A stretch of DNA of 51,237 nucleotides, from assembly GCA_022824305.1 (NCBI GenBank), contig JAJEAD010000061.1, positions 1 to 51,237 of the forward strand, given 5' to 3'. Every line of letters starts with the position of its first letter. Within the stretch, counting starts at the first letter, position 1. Of this stretch, positions 27,736 to 36,673 are shown piece after piece. The DNA comes from Gammaproteobacteria bacterium (GTDB lineage: Bacteria > Pseudomonadota > Gammaproteobacteria > HK1). The position numbers and the translations under genes were made by a program. The notes under the pieces were generated by a model. It worked only from the letters and a program-made list of their open reading frames with translations. It was not told the origin of the DNA and searched no databases.

Positions 27736-29410
27736 GGACGGATTCCTCTCCCCTTTGCGCCCGGAGAGCGAGGACGCGGCGCAGCAGCCCCGCGGTGGAG
27801 GCGTCCACCTCTCCCGTTCCGCCCTCCCCTGCCAGTCGAGCGAGGATGTCGCGGGCGATCTCCTTGCCGAGCTCCACCCCCCACTGGTCGAAGGAATTCA
27901 CTCCCCAGCACACCCCCTGCACGAACACCTTGTGCTCGTAGAGGGCGATGAGCGCGCCGAGCGTCGCCGGCCCGAGGCGATCGTAGACGATGGTGGTGGT
28001 GGGCTGGTTTCCGGGCACCGCCCGGTGCGCGGCGGCCAGGAGATCCCCGGCGTGCGGCGGGTACATTTCCCGGGACACTTCTTCGGCCGAGCGGCCCCGC
28101 ATCATGGCCCGGGACTGGGCGAGCGCGTTCGCGACGGATTCCAGGTGCTGGCCCCCGATCTCGCACTGTCCGCGGGCGGCAACGATGAAGTCGCAGGGCA
28201 CGAGCTCTCCGCCCTGGTGCAGCTTCTGGAAGAACGCGTGCTGGGCGTCGTTGCCGAGCCCTCCCCACACCACGGGACAGGTTTCCAGGGCGGCTGGACC
28301 GCCGGAGTGGTCCACCCGCTTGCCGTTGCTCTCCATCTCCAGTTGCTGGAGATAGGCGGGGAAGAGCCCGAGCGCGCCGTCGTAGGGCAGCACCGCGAGG
28401 GTCGGCGCCCCGAGCACGTTGCGGTTCCAGATGCCGATGAGCGCGAGGAGCACCGGGGCGTTCGCTTCGAGCGGCGCGGCGCGGAAATGCGCGTCCATCT
28501 CGCCGGCGCCGGCGAGCAGCGCCTCGAAGGTGTCCGCCCCCGCCACCGCGGCGATGGCCAGCCCCGCCGCCGACCACAGGGAGTAGCGGCCGCCCACCCA
28601 GTCCCAGAGCCCGAACACGCGCCCGGGCTCGATGCCGAAGTCCCGGGCCCGGTCCTCCCGGGCCGTGGCGGCGGCGAAGTGGCGCGCCACCGCGGCGGGG
28701 TCGTTGGCTGCGCGCAGCAGCCACTCGCGCGCGCTCTCGGCGTTGGCGAGCGTCTCGCGGGTGCTGAAGGTCTTGGAGACGACGATGAACAGAGTCTCCG
28801 CCGGGTCGCAGACTTCGAGCACCCGCGCGAGCTCGGTCGAGTCCACGTTGGACACGAAGTGCGCGCGCATTCCTGCTACGTGGCGGGATCGCAGCGCCTC
28901 GCAGGCCATCGCGGGGCCGAGGTCCGAGCCGCCGATCCCGATGTTCACCACGTTCCTGAGCGGACGACCATCGAATCCGGCGAGCTCCCCCCGGTGGAGA
29001 GACTCGCAGAAGGCGTGAATGCGCCCGAGCACTGCGCGCACCTCGGGCATGACGTCCCGGTCCGCGCACGGATAGGGCCCCTTGCCGCGAAAGCGCAGTG
29101 CCGTGTGCAGGGCGGCGCGCTCCTCCGTGGAGTTGACTTTCTCGCCGCCGAGCAGTGCCGCGACCCGCGCGGGGAGATCGAGGGAGCGGGCATGGTCGAG
29201 GAGGAGATCCAGAGTCTCGGCCGTCACGCGCTGCTTGGAGAAGTCGAGGAACAGGGCGCCGCACTCGAAGCTCAGCCGCTCGAAGCGACCCGGATCGCGG
29301 GCGAAGAGATCGGCGAGGCGCAGGGCCTGCGCTTCGCGGCCGTGGCGGACGAGTCTGCGCCAGCTCGGGAGCTGGTCGGGCCGCTCGGCGGAACGCGGAG
29401 GAGTGCTCAA
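27725..29410 (-). CDS. pgi: Glucose-6-phosphate isomerase
   Basis: The 561-aa enzyme interconverts glucose-6-phosphate and fructose-6-phosphate. Both PGI signatures are present: WDWVGGRYSLWSAAGL and GVNSFDQWGVELGKEIA. The conserved NIGIGGSDLGP, VSKTFSTRET and SRAMMRG segments are also there. The frame stays open upstream, but the protein aligns with E. coli Pgi (549 aa) from the DQLPSWRRL region, so TTG 29410 is the best start; no strong Shine-Dalgarno supports it. pgi is the first gene of the pgi-glnS-hrpA minus-strand run and is divergent from the cytochrome c genes. Confidence 0.94.
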
Positions 29411-29541
29411 GGTGCTTGGCCCGGAGGGGTCGGGGATGCGTAGGGTAATGATCCCGGACGGCAACCGGAACCGTGGGCGGGTGCGGATGCGAAGCGGCGC
29501 TTTCCGCCGGGCGCCGGGACCGCGGGCAAGGAGCCTTTCCC

Positions 29542-29570
29542 TTGGTCGCCCGGATTCGAGCGGGTATACT
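29542..29570 (+). promoter_or_regulatory. Sigma70-type promoter for the cytochrome c pair
   Basis: TTGGTC at 29542-29547 and TATACT at 29565-29570 are separated by 17 bases, in a non-coding gap about 85 bases before the first cytochrome gene. The -10 is strong and the -35 moderate. No regulator site is evident. Confidence 0.55.
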
Positions 29571-29653
29571 TCGGCGCCGTTTGGCCCGCGCCCTGAAATG
29601 CCCCGAATACGGCAGCCGGGCGGGTCGGGCGGTGGCCGCGTTCGAGGAACCAA

Positions 29654-29989
29654 ATGACGATGAATCACCGGGTCTGCGCAGGCGTTGCCGCCCTCGGGCT
29701 GCTCGCGTCCGCGGCGGCAGCGACGGCCGAAGGCGACGTCGAGGCCGGGCAATGGAAGGCGATCCCCTGCATGGGCTGCCACGGCATCGAGGGTTACGCA
29801 AACGTCTATCCGACGTACCGGGTTCCGAAGATCGGAGGCCAGCACGAGGCGTACCTGGTGGAAGCGCTCAAGGCCTACCGTTCGGGCATGCGGGCCCACA
29901 AGACGATGAGGGCCCAGGCCGCCTCGCTGAGCGACCAGGACATGATGGACATTGCCGCCTACTTCTCCCGGAGCACATCCGATGAGTAG
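29654..29989 (+). CDS. Small periplasmic cytochrome c (class I, c553-like)
   Basis: The 111-aa precursor has a signal peptide of about 25 residues ending in ASAAAATA, then a mature domain with a single haem-binding CMGCH (C39-H43). YRVPKIGGQHEAYLVEALKA and LSDQDMMDIAAYFS are typical of cytochrome c4/c553-like electron carriers; the sixth ligand is probably a Met in the GMRAHKTM segment. GAGG lies seven bases before ATG 29654. The 3' end overlaps the next cytochrome gene by eight bases. The two single-haem proteins together resemble a split di-haem cytochrome c4 and may pass electrons to a terminal oxidase. Confidence 0.9.
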   Translation: MTMNHRVCAGVAALGLLASAAAATAEGDVEAGQWKAIPCMGCHGIEGYANVYPTYRVPKIGGQHEAYLVEALKAYRSGMRAHKTMRAQAASLSDQDMMDIAAYFSRSTSDE

Positions 29990-30356
29990 GCGGGTGCGGT
30001 GGCGCGAAGGCGCCTCGAGGAACGCCATCCGCGCATCCGCGGCCGCCCTGCTCCTCGTCCTCGGCTCCGGATCGGTCCTGGCCGGCGGAGATCCGGAAGC
30101 GGGGGCCAAGGTGGCCGAGACCTGTCAGGCCTGCCACGGACCCGACGGAAACAGCCCCAGCCCGCTCTTCCCGCGTCTTGCCGGACAGTACGCCGACTAC
30201 CTCCTCAAGACCCTCGAGGACTATCGCTCCGGAGAGCGTGACAACGCGGTGATGAAGGCGCTCGTAGCCCAGATGAGCGACCAGGAGATGGAAGACGTCT
30301 CGGCGTTCTACGCGAGTCAGCCGGGACCGCTCTTCACCATCAAGCTCACCCGCTGA
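29982..30356 (+). CDS. Small periplasmic cytochrome c (class I), second of pair
   Basis: The 124-aa precursor has an N-terminal arginine-rich leader and hydrophobic segment (SAAALLLVLGSGSVLA) and one haem site CQACH (C48-H52). PLFPRLAGQYADYLLKTLED and MSDQEMEDVSAFYAS are family-typical. ATG 29982 lies inside the end of the previous cytochrome gene, so the pair is translationally coupled. The similarity between the two (shared GGQ/AGQ-Y--L---L--YRSG pattern) indicates gene duplication. It needs the Ccm machinery, which is encoded at 37336-43028. Confidence 0.9.
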   Translation: MSRRVRWREGASRNAIRASAAALLLVLGSGSVLAGGDPEAGAKVAETCQACHGPDGNSPSPLFPRLAGQYADYLLKTLEDYRSGERDNAVMKALVAQMSDQEMEDVSAFYASQPGPLFTIKLTR

Positions 30357-30416
30357 GCCCCCGGCCACTCCGCCCGGGCCGGGCCCCTTCGATCGACGCC
30401 GGCGGCCGGGTTCCGG

Positions 30417-30656
30417 CTATTCCAGCGTCCGGTGCGTGCCGTCGCAGTAGGGGCCGTTGCCGCTGTGCTTGCACCCGCAGAGCCAGACCTTTCCGGCTTC
30501 CTCGAGCGAGACCCGGGTGGGAGTGAATCCCGTGTCCTTGTGGGAGCCGTCGCAGAAGGGCTGATTGGCCGAGCGCCCGCAGCGACACCACCAGTAGTCG
30601 CCGGCCTCGAGTTCCACCGCGTAGGGCATGCGCTGGGCGATTAGCGGCTCGGTCAT
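30417..30656 (-). CDS. Double CDGSH iron-sulfur protein
   Basis: The 79-aa protein contains two CDGSH-type 2Fe-2S motifs. The first is WCRCGRSANQPFCDGSH, the second is LCGCKHSGNGPYCDGTH. Each supplies the three-Cys, one-His ligand set. There is no membrane anchor. Such tandem minimal CDGSH proteins occur in many bacteria as redox or cluster-transfer proteins, with no settled role. It is transcribed opposite to the cytochrome genes, which end about 60 bases away. Confidence 0.93.
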   Translation of the reverse strand: MTEPLIAQRMPYAVELEAGDYWWCRCGRSANQPFCDGSHKDTGFTPTRVSLEEAGKVWLCGCKHSGNGPYCDGTHRTLE

Positions 30657-30748
30657 GATTCCCGCTCTCCCTCTCGTTACGCTGGCGCGAGCCTAGCAGT
30701 TCGACCGCCTCGCCGCCACGCCGGCCGGGGGTCGCCCGGGCTTCGACC

Positions 30749-31324
30749 TCAGGTGCCCCGGCCCATGAGCATCTCCTTCAGCATCTCGACGCGCAGGCGC
30801 GTACCGCGGGAGTGCGGATGGATCTCGAGCACCGCTTCGAAGGCATCGAGCGCTCCGAGCGGATCGCCGCGCTTCAGGAAGATGAGCCCCATCCCCGAGA
30901 TCGCGCCGAAGTGCTGCGGCTCGAGCTCCAGGGTGCGCTGAATGTCGCGCACCGATTCACCGAGATCCTCGTTGAGATAGTAGGCGGTCGCGCGCTTGTT
31001 CCAGCCTTCCGCAAAGTCGGGGGCAATCGTGACGATCCGATCGAAGTGCTCGATCGCGTCGACAAAGCGCCCGGAGCTCATCGCGTCGATGCCCTCGCGC
31101 ATGATGGCGTCCACGTCGTCGCGACCGCTGTCCAGCCAGATCCGCCAGATCCGGGACTCCGCCTCCCGTGCCACATGGGGCTCGGCGGTGTTGCGCATCT
31201 GCTCGAAGAGCTCCGGCAACCGCGGGTCGCGCTGATCCGCCACGGCCATCGAGCAGGCCAGAGTGCCCGCCAGCGCCAGCGCGGGAGCCCGGCACCGGCC
31301 CGAAATCAGGGACAGGACTCTCAT
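30749..31324 (-). CDS. Secreted tetratricopeptide-repeat protein
   Basis: The 191-aa protein has a signal peptide (about 1-30, ending CSMAVA before DQ) and then helical TPR units. The clearest repeats are GRFVDAIEHFDRIVTIAPDF and the following NKRATAYYLNEDLGESVRDI and DPLGALDAFEAVLEIHPHS segments. The frame is open to 31399, but ATG 31324 starts the signal peptide and has GGGAG about ten bases upstream. TPR proteins are scaffolds, and no partner is identified. It lies between the CDGSH gene and gor on the same strand. Confidence 0.8.
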   Translation of the reverse strand: MRVLSLISGRCRAPALALAGTLACSMAVADQRDPRLPELFEQMRNTAEPHVAREAESRIWRIWLDSGRDDVDAIMREGIDAMSSGRFVDAIEHFDRIVTIAPDFAEGWNKRATAYYLNEDLGESVRDIQRTLELEPQHFGAISGMGLIFLKRGDPLGALDAFEAVLEIHPHSRGTRLRVEMLKEMLMGRGT

Positions 31325-31431
31325 GACGGCGTCACTCCCCGGCGCCGCTGTCGCGACGGGCCCCCACCGTACTACTTGCCGCCCCCGCGCACCACTCAAT
31401 GCGCGCCTTCACGCGCGCTCCGCCGGTCCGC

Positions 31432-32778
31432 CTAGCGCATCGTCACCAGCTCCTCCGCCCCGGTAGGATGGATGGCGACGGTATCGTCGAAGTCGGCCTT
31501 GGTGGCGCCCATGCGGATCGCCACCGCGAACCCCTGCAGCATCTCGTCCGCTCCGAGCCCGACGATGTGGCACCCGACGACCCTTTCCTCGTCGCCCGCC
31601 GTGAGCAGCTTCATCTCGCAGGGGCGCGGGTGGGGAGAAAACGCGTAGTACATGGGGGTGAAGCGGGCTCGATACACCTTCAACCCGTCTCCGTGGGCGG
31701 CACGCGCCTCGGACTCGCTCATCCCCACGCTTCCGACCGGAGGATGTCCGAAGATGACCGAGGGCACCAGCTCGTAGGAGAGGTGGCGACCCTTCATGCC
31801 GCCGAAGACCCGGTCCGCCAGGCGTCGGCCGGCCGCGATCGCCACCGGGGTGAGCGCCACCCGCCCGGTCACGTCGCCGATGGCGTAGATCCCCGGCGCG
31901 CTCGTGTTCTGCCAGGTATCGACGGGGATCGTGCCGTCGTCGCCGACTCCGACCGAGGTCGCCTCCAGTCCCAGGTCCGCGGTGGCCGGAGTTCGCCCGA
32001 TCGCCCAGAGCAGGGACTCGCACTCCCGGGTCTTGCCGTCGTCGCAGTCGACCACGAGAAGGCCGCTGCTCGCCCTGCGCACCGAGCGGATCTGCGTGCG
32101 GGTGACCACGTCCACGCCGTCGGCACGCATCTGCTCGCAGAGCTCGTCTCCGATCATCCGGTCGAAGCTCCGCAGGAGCCGGTCCCGCCGCACCAGCAGC
32201 GTCACCTGCGAACCGAGCGCCTGGAACATCCCGGTGAGCTCCGTCGCGATGTAGCCGCTGCCCACCACGATCGTCCGTGCGGGGCAGTGCTCGAGCTCGA
32301 AGAACCCGTCGGAAGTGATGCCGAGCTCCGCCCCGTCGACGGCCGGGACCGTGGGATAGCCTCCGGTCGCGATCACCACGTGATCCGCCCGGCACCGACT
32401 CCCGTTCACCTCCACCTCCCGCTCGCCGACGAAGCGGGCGCGGCCCGAGATGTAGTCGATGCCGGTGTCGGCGAGCCGCTTCTCGTATATTCCGTTCAAG
32501 CGTGCGACGTAGGCATCGCGCGCCTCCTTGAGCGCGCCCCACCGGAACCCGATCCCGTCGAGCTCGAACCCGTATCCGGTCGCGTCTTCCAGCGTGTGGG
32601 CGATGCTCGCCCCGTACCACATCACCTTCTTCGGAACACATCCGACGTTCACGCAGGTGCCGCCGAGAGGGCCGCTCTCGACAACTGCGCACCGCGCACC
32701 GTAGCCGGCGGCCCGCACGGCGCAGGCGATACCGCCGCTGCCGCCGCCGATAACCAGACAATCGTAGGAAGTCGTCAT
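31432..32778 (-). CDS. gor: Glutathione-disulfide reductase
   Basis: The 448-aa flavoprotein has the FAD-binding GGGSGGIACAVRAAGYGA, the redox-active CVNVGC (C42, C47), and a second nucleotide-binding GSGYIATEL. That site is followed by arginines (VRRDRLLRSFD), which indicate NADPH preference. The catalytic His-Glu pair near the end (AIHPTGAEE) completes the enzyme. It reduces oxidised glutathione in the cytoplasm. gshA is present elsewhere in the window. The gene has an AT-rich upstream region with a perfect -10 box. Confidence 0.95.
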   Translation of the reverse strand: MTTSYDCLVIGGGSGGIACAVRAAGYGARCAVVESGPLGGTCVNVGCVPKKVMWYGASIAHTLEDATGYGFELDGIGFRWGALKEARDAYVARLNGIYEKRLADTGIDYISGRARFVGEREVEVNGSRCRADHVVIATGGYPTVPAVDGAELGITSDGFFELEHCPARTIVVGSGYIATELTGMFQALGSQVTLLVRRDRLLRSFDRMIGDELCEQMRADGVDVVTRTQIRSVRRASSGLLVVDCDDGKTRECESLLWAIGRTPATADLGLEATSVGVGDDGTIPVDTWQNTSAPGIYAIGDVTGRVALTPVAIAAGRRLADRVFGGMKGRHLSYELVPSVIFGHPPVGSVGMSESEARAAHGDGLKVYRARFTPMYYAFSPHPRPCEMKLLTAGDEERVVGCHIVGLGADEMLQGFAVAIRMGATKADFDDTVAIHPTGAEELVTMR

Positions 32779-33171
32779 TGTGGATACGGAGTCCTCTATC
32801 GTTTAAGGAAATGGATTATATTAGACAAACAACTATTTGATATATCGTTATTTTACTCAGAGTCTTAGCTTCAACTCTCGAGTCCGGAACCGGATCGCTG
32901 CCAAATCGTTGCAGTAATGGCGACGAGAGGGCAATGCCCCGGCAGGAGGGCCTCACCCGCGCAAAGCACCACGCTGCCTTCTTCGAGGTCCAAGCCGTCC
33001 CTGTGTGAAGCGTCTCGTGGAAACGCGAGAGCATAGAACACATCGCATAAGGCGCTCCCGCGTACAACACACGCCATAGATCGGCGCTCTATTGCAAACC
33101 TCACTACCGGGCAGCCCTCGGATGTGGTCACTGTGCACGGTCAACATTTCGTATGCACGGCGGGCCATCCG
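32779..33171. other. Intergenic region between gor and the GD-repeat protein gene
   Basis: About 390 bases separate the two divergent genes. The gor side (about 32805-32870) is strikingly AT-rich and holds a -10 box. The rest is GC-rich with no recognised gene; a minus-strand frame (32871-33131) is open but has no family features. Confidence 0.5.
32815..32820 (-). promoter_or_regulatory. -10 box of gor promoter
   Basis: The minus strand carries a perfect TATAAT 36 bases before the gor ATG, in an AT-rich island. No TTGACA-like hexamer is found 16-18 bases upstream, which would fit an activator-dependent promoter. Direct evidence for OxyR or another regulator is lacking. Confidence 0.5.
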
Positions 33172-34344
33172 ATGAACAGCGAATCTCGCTCCCACGTTGA
33201 GCGCACGCCGCTACGGCGACTGGTGCTCTTGTTCGCAAGCGCCTTCCTGGCGCTGGCTCTCATGGTGGCAGACGGAATCCACGTCCTCGTGGGAAAGGTC
33301 AGTTTCCTCTATCTCCAGGAAGCCCGTGCCGACGACGGTGGCGACGGAGATGGGGATGGTGACGGAGACGGAGACGGGGACGGAGACGGGGACGGAGACG
33401 GAGATGGGGATGGAGATGGGGACGGAGACGGAGATGGGGATGGAGATGGGGACGGAGACGGAGATGGGGATGGTGACGGAGATGGAGATGGTGACGGGGA
33501 CGGTGATGGAGATGGGGATGGAGACGGGGACGAAGTTCTCCCTTTGATGTTTCCGTCACAGTCCTCGGCGCAGCAGAACCTCGTTCGCGTCATCAATTAC
33601 TCCGGCGAGGAGGGAGAGGTGCACGTTCACGCCACTGACGATTCCGGAGAGAGCCACGGTCCCGTCACGTTGTCGATCGGGGCGAAGGCGGCGATCCACT
33701 TCAACTCCCGGGACCTGGAACAGGGCAGCGAACGGAAGGGGATGTCGGGAGGCACGGGGGATGGAGAAGGCGCCTGGCGTCTGCGCATCGACACCGACCT
33801 GGATATCGCCGCCTTCGCCTACGCGCGGCAATCGGCGTTCGTGGGCCTGCACGATATGGTGCCGGAGGCCTGGCCAGGTCAGTGGTACGTGCCCACTTTC
33901 AATCCGGGGAGCAATTTGGGCCGGCTCAGCCTCCTTCGGCTGATCAACCCGAACGACGCCGACGCAGAAGTGCTTGTCGATGGTCTCGATGCGCTCGGCG
34001 ACCCGCCGCCCGATGGGCCGGTGCGCCTGACGCTGCCGAGCGGTGCGGTGTGCACCCTCAGCGCGATTGAAGTGGAGTCAGGGGAAGTAGGCAGCGGCCC
34101 CTGTCAGGGCGCCATCGGCGGCCGCTTCGGGGATGGAGAAGGGAAATGGCAGTTGCTGATCACCGCTGACCTTCCCATCCAGGTCATGAGCCTGATGAGG
34201 GGTCCGAACGGGGAAGTGAGCAACCTGTCCACACTGGGCGCGTATCGCGGCGCTTCGGAGGCGAAGCTCACCGCATCCGGCTCCATCTGCGTTCGATGTC
34301 CGCTTCCCCGTCTGGATCTCCTGTTTGCGGGCGACGGAGACTGA
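33172..34344 (+). CDS. Membrane-anchored protein with (Gly-Asp)32 repeat and duplicated domain
   Basis: The 390-aa protein begins with a hydrophobic signal/anchor (LRRLVLLFASAFLALALMVA). Thirty-two GD dipeptides follow, at about residues 57-120. Two copies of a domain of about 110 aa come next. Copy 1 has NLVRVINYSGEEGEV and GDGEGAWRLRIDTDLDIAAF. Copy 2 has SLLRLINPNDADAEV and GDGEGKWQLLITADLPIQV. The acidic GD tract is likely flexible and could bind calcium. I recall similar duplicated domains in secreted gammaproteobacterial proteins but cannot give a function. ATG 33172 is the best start; a GTG further upstream keeps the frame open. It is an envelope or exported protein, probably a surface-associated one. 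Confidence 0.75.
   Translation: MNSESRSHVERTPLRRLVLLFASAFLALALMVADGIHVLVGKVSFLYLQEARADDGGDGDGDGDGDGDGDGDGDGDGDGDGDGDGDGDGDGDGDGDGDGDGDGDGDGDGDGDGDGDGDGDEVLPLMFPSQSSAQQNLVRVINYSGEEGEVHVHATDDSGESHGPVTLSIGAKAAIHFNSRDLEQGSERKGMSGGTGDGEGAWRLRIDTDLDIAAFAYARQSAFVGLHDMVPEAWPGQWYVPTFNPGSNLGRLSLLRLINPNDADAEVLVDGLDALGDPPPDGPVRLTLPSGAVCTLSAIEVESGEVGSGPCQGAIGGRFGDGEGKWQLLITADLPIQVMSLMRGPNGEVSNLSTLGAYRGASEAKLTASGSICVRCPLPRLDLLFAGDGD
33340..33531 (+). repeat. In-frame hexanucleotide/30-bp minisatellite (GD repeat)
   Basis: 192 bases made only of GGN-GAY codon pairs (32 units). Within it a 30-base unit starting GACGGAGACGGAGATGGG is repeated in tandem at 33391-33420 and 33421-33450, with a third, partly diverged copy at 33451-33480. 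All periods are multiples of three, so length changes would keep the frame. Confidence 0.92.
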
Positions 34345-34371
34345 GGCAGGGCACACCAAGGGAGGCTCGCG

Positions 34372-35142
34372 GTGATCCGATGCGATGAACGCCCGAGGCT
34401 GCGGTCGGGGCAAGCGGCCGTGGACCGACTCGTCCCCGGTGCCTCCATGGATGCACCGATGCGGCACTTCGCCAGGATCGCGGAGAACGTCGATACCGCG
34501 CCGATGCTGGTGGAACTCGACGCAGCGGCGCGCATGTGGCTCGTGGATACCAGCCGCCAGCGCAAGGTGCGCTGCCAGCGCCACACGCAGAACATCTTCC
34601 TGCGCGCTCCGCTGAAGCCGCTTCCTCCGGGCGCGAAGAACGCGAACGACGTGCACGAGAGCCGTACCACGCGGATGGCACGGCGCTTTCCCCGCACGCT
34701 CGTCTACTGCGAGAGCGTCGCGCGCACGCTCGAAGGGAAGCTCGGGCGCGCAACGCTGGTCGCCCTGCTCGCGCGAAGCCGCGTGTATCCCCATGTCGAT
34801 GCGGGCGAGTACTACCGCATCCGGGATCGCTTTCACCTGGTCCTGAGGAGTCGCGAGGGCAGTCCTCTCGACTCCGGGGACGAGACCGTGGTGATGCGCC
34901 CGGGCGAGCTCTGGGTGTTCGACAACCACACGCGGCACTCGGCTCACAATCCGTCGGAGGCGCCGCGCGTGCACCTGATCTTCGACGTGCTGCCCGCACC
35001 GGGACGCGGAATTTTCGCCGGGGCGCCGGAACCGGGAGAAACGGCGCCGCCGCCCGGGTCCGTGGCCCGGCGCCGGCTGCGGGAGACGCAGCGGGTTCGT
35101 GAGGCGCTGCTCGCGCTTCACTCTGCTTCGCCGCTTCGCTGA
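34372..35142 (+). CDS. Aspartyl/asparaginyl beta-hydroxylase-family protein
   Basis: The 256-aa protein resembles the 2-oxoglutarate/iron hydroxylase domain of the AspH family. The metal-binding pattern is visible: YPHVDAGEYYRIRDRFHLVL (first His), GELWVFDNHTRHSAHN (second His and substrate-side residues) and RVHLIFDVL with the oxoglutarate-binding Arg. GTG 34372 has AAGGGAGG seven bases before it. Bacterial members hydroxylate peptidyl or amino-acid substrates, and none can be assigned here. The 3' end overlaps the end of the convergent gene by 25 bases. Confidence 0.85.
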   Translation: MIRCDERPRLRSGQAAVDRLVPGASMDAPMRHFARIAENVDTAPMLVELDAAARMWLVDTSRQRKVRCQRHTQNIFLRAPLKPLPPGAKNANDVHESRTTRMARRFPRTLVYCESVARTLEGKLGRATLVALLARSRVYPHVDAGEYYRIRDRFHLVLRSREGSPLDSGDETVVMRPGELWVFDNHTRHSAHNPSEAPRVHLIFDVLPAPGRGIFAGAPEPGETAPPPGSVARRRLRETQRVREALLALHSASPLR

Positions 35143-36635
35143 TTCGTCGGGCGCAGGACCTTGATGGCCGCGAGCAGCGCGTGGGCGGCGGAGTCCACGC
35201 GCACCGCATTGTCGTAGACCTCGGTCCGCAGCGCGCCGAGGACCCGCGTGCGCCTGGAGATGTAGAACGCATCGCGCTCGTCGCGGAACTGCAACTGCCG
35301 CAAGGAGCGCAGGCCCCGGGAGAGGGCGCGTTCGTACGCGGATGCGCGGGCGTGGTCCCCGAGCGCGCGGGCGAGCGCGAACGCGTCGGCCAAGCCCTCC
35401 AGGTACGCCCCGGTAGAGGCGGCGTGGGGCGGACCGAACTCCGGTCGCTTGGGGTCGTAGAAGCGCCCGCGCAGATCGGGCGCGAGCCCCTCCCACTGCT
35501 GCATCGGCAGGAGCCAGTCGTTCATCTCGAACGCGAACTCTGCGAACGCCGGGTGGCCCGTCTGCGCGAAAAGCGACGCGCAGACCTGGGTGTGCCAGGG
35601 CACGAAGGCCGGGTTTCGCTTGCGAAGATGGCGCGACCGGCAGCGCTCGAGCGTCGCTGCGCAGCGATCGATCGACGGCGCTGTCGGGAGCCCTCGCCGC
35701 GCCGCCTCCGCCCAGAACAGCAGCGCTTCACCGGAGTAGAAGTTCCAGTTCTCTCCGTCTCGCTCCGACGGGAAGAAGAAGGTGCGGAATCCGAGCTCTT
35801 CGTGCGCGAGCGAGTCGATACCCGCCGCGAGCAGGGACAGCTCTTCGCTGAACTCTCCAACGGTGTCGGTTTCCAGGATCGCCAGGGCGGCGAGCGCCGC
35901 CGCGCCGAGCTTTGCGCCGCTTCGCTCGACGATCGCCCCGTGGCCCCTGGCGATGACCTTGAAGTAGCGTCTCAGGTTGAAGCGCAAGTTCTCGCGCGCC
36001 GCTTCGCTGAACCGTGCGTTCCCGCGCAGCTTGCCCAGGCGCGCGAGCGCGAGGGTGGCGAGGAAGCGGCGAATGGCGTTGTCCGCGGGTGACTCCTCGC
36101 CACGGCTCGGCCAGTACTTGTAGGGCAGCGCGCCCTCGGGCGAGATATTCGCGAGCATCCAGCGACCGACCCCGTCGCCCAGGTCCGCCGCACGGCTTCG
36201 CTCGAGTGCGCGCGAGGGCTCGACGATGGTGGAGCCGCGGAAGAGTTCCACCGCTGCGGCGGCGCCTCCCGCGGGCAGCAGGTACTGCCGCGCCGAGAAC
36301 GCGTGAAGCTCGCCCTCACGGCGAAACGCTTCGGCACCGGCCGAGTTCTCGGCGAGAAACTTCTCGAGCACGCGCTCGAACCCGAGGTTCGCGGCGAGCA
36401 TGCGCGTGGGGGCGAGGCGCGCAGCCGCTCCGCGCAGGACAATCTCCATCCCGAGGCGCCCGCGCTCACGGTTGAAGAAAACCCGGGAGAAGCGTCTCGG
36501 GGCCACATTGCGGAAGTGCTCGGCCACGCAGACCTCGACCACCTCGTCCGCGCGCGCGCCGACGCGCTCGCGCACCGCGTCCGGAGCGACACCCACCAAC
36601 CAGCCGTGGAGGCGTGCAGCGCCGCGGCGGCGCAC
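35118..36635 (-). CDS. Uncharacterised (alpha/alpha)-barrel-like protein
   Basis: This protein of about 505 aa is not assigned to a named enzyme. Repeated helical pairs with aromatic and acidic residues suggest an (alpha/alpha)6-type toroid, as in many sugar epimerases, lyases and glycosidases. Examples are EGALPYKYWPSRGEESPADN, NPAFVPWHTQVCASLFAQTG and GRFYDPKRPEFGPPHAAS. There is no signal peptide. The frame is open upstream through the LuxR gene; starts could be GTG 36635 or a CTG at 36677 that overlaps the LuxR stop (CTGA). It is downstream of the LuxR-type regulator on the same strand and convergent with the AspH-like gene, so the three may work together (inference). Confidence 0.65.
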   Translation of the reverse strand: MRRRGAARLHGWLVGVAPDAVRERVGARADEVVEVCVAEHFRNVAPRRFSRVFFNRERGRLGMEIVLRGAAARLAPTRMLAANLGFERVLEKFLAENSAGAEAFRREGELHAFSARQYLLPAGGAAAAVELFRGSTIVEPSRALERSRAADLGDGVGRWMLANISPEGALPYKYWPSRGEESPADNAIRRFLATLALARLGKLRGNARFSEAARENLRFNLRRYFKVIARGHGAIVERSGAKLGAAALAALAILETDTVGEFSEELSLLAAGIDSLAHEELGFRTFFFPSERDGENWNFYSGEALLFWAEAARRGLPTAPSIDRCAATLERCRSRHLRKRNPAFVPWHTQVCASLFAQTGHPAFAEFAFEMNDWLLPMQQWEGLAPDLRGRFYDPKRPEFGPPHAASTGAYLEGLADAFALARALGDHARASAYERALSRGLRSLRQLQFRDERDAFYISRRTRVLGALRTEVYDNAVRVDSAAHALLAAIKVLRPTNQRSGEAE

Positions 36636-36673
36636 GCAGAACCAGGTGTCGCCAGCGGGGGAGGCCCGGGCCT

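Noticed and set aside
33340..33531. Possible CRISPR-like array
   Set aside because: The repeat is continuous without unique spacers and codes for Gly-Asp.
33309..33596. Minus-strand Ser-Pro repeat protein
   Set aside because: It is the antisense reading of the GD repeat; the plus-strand frame has a signal sequence and real domains.
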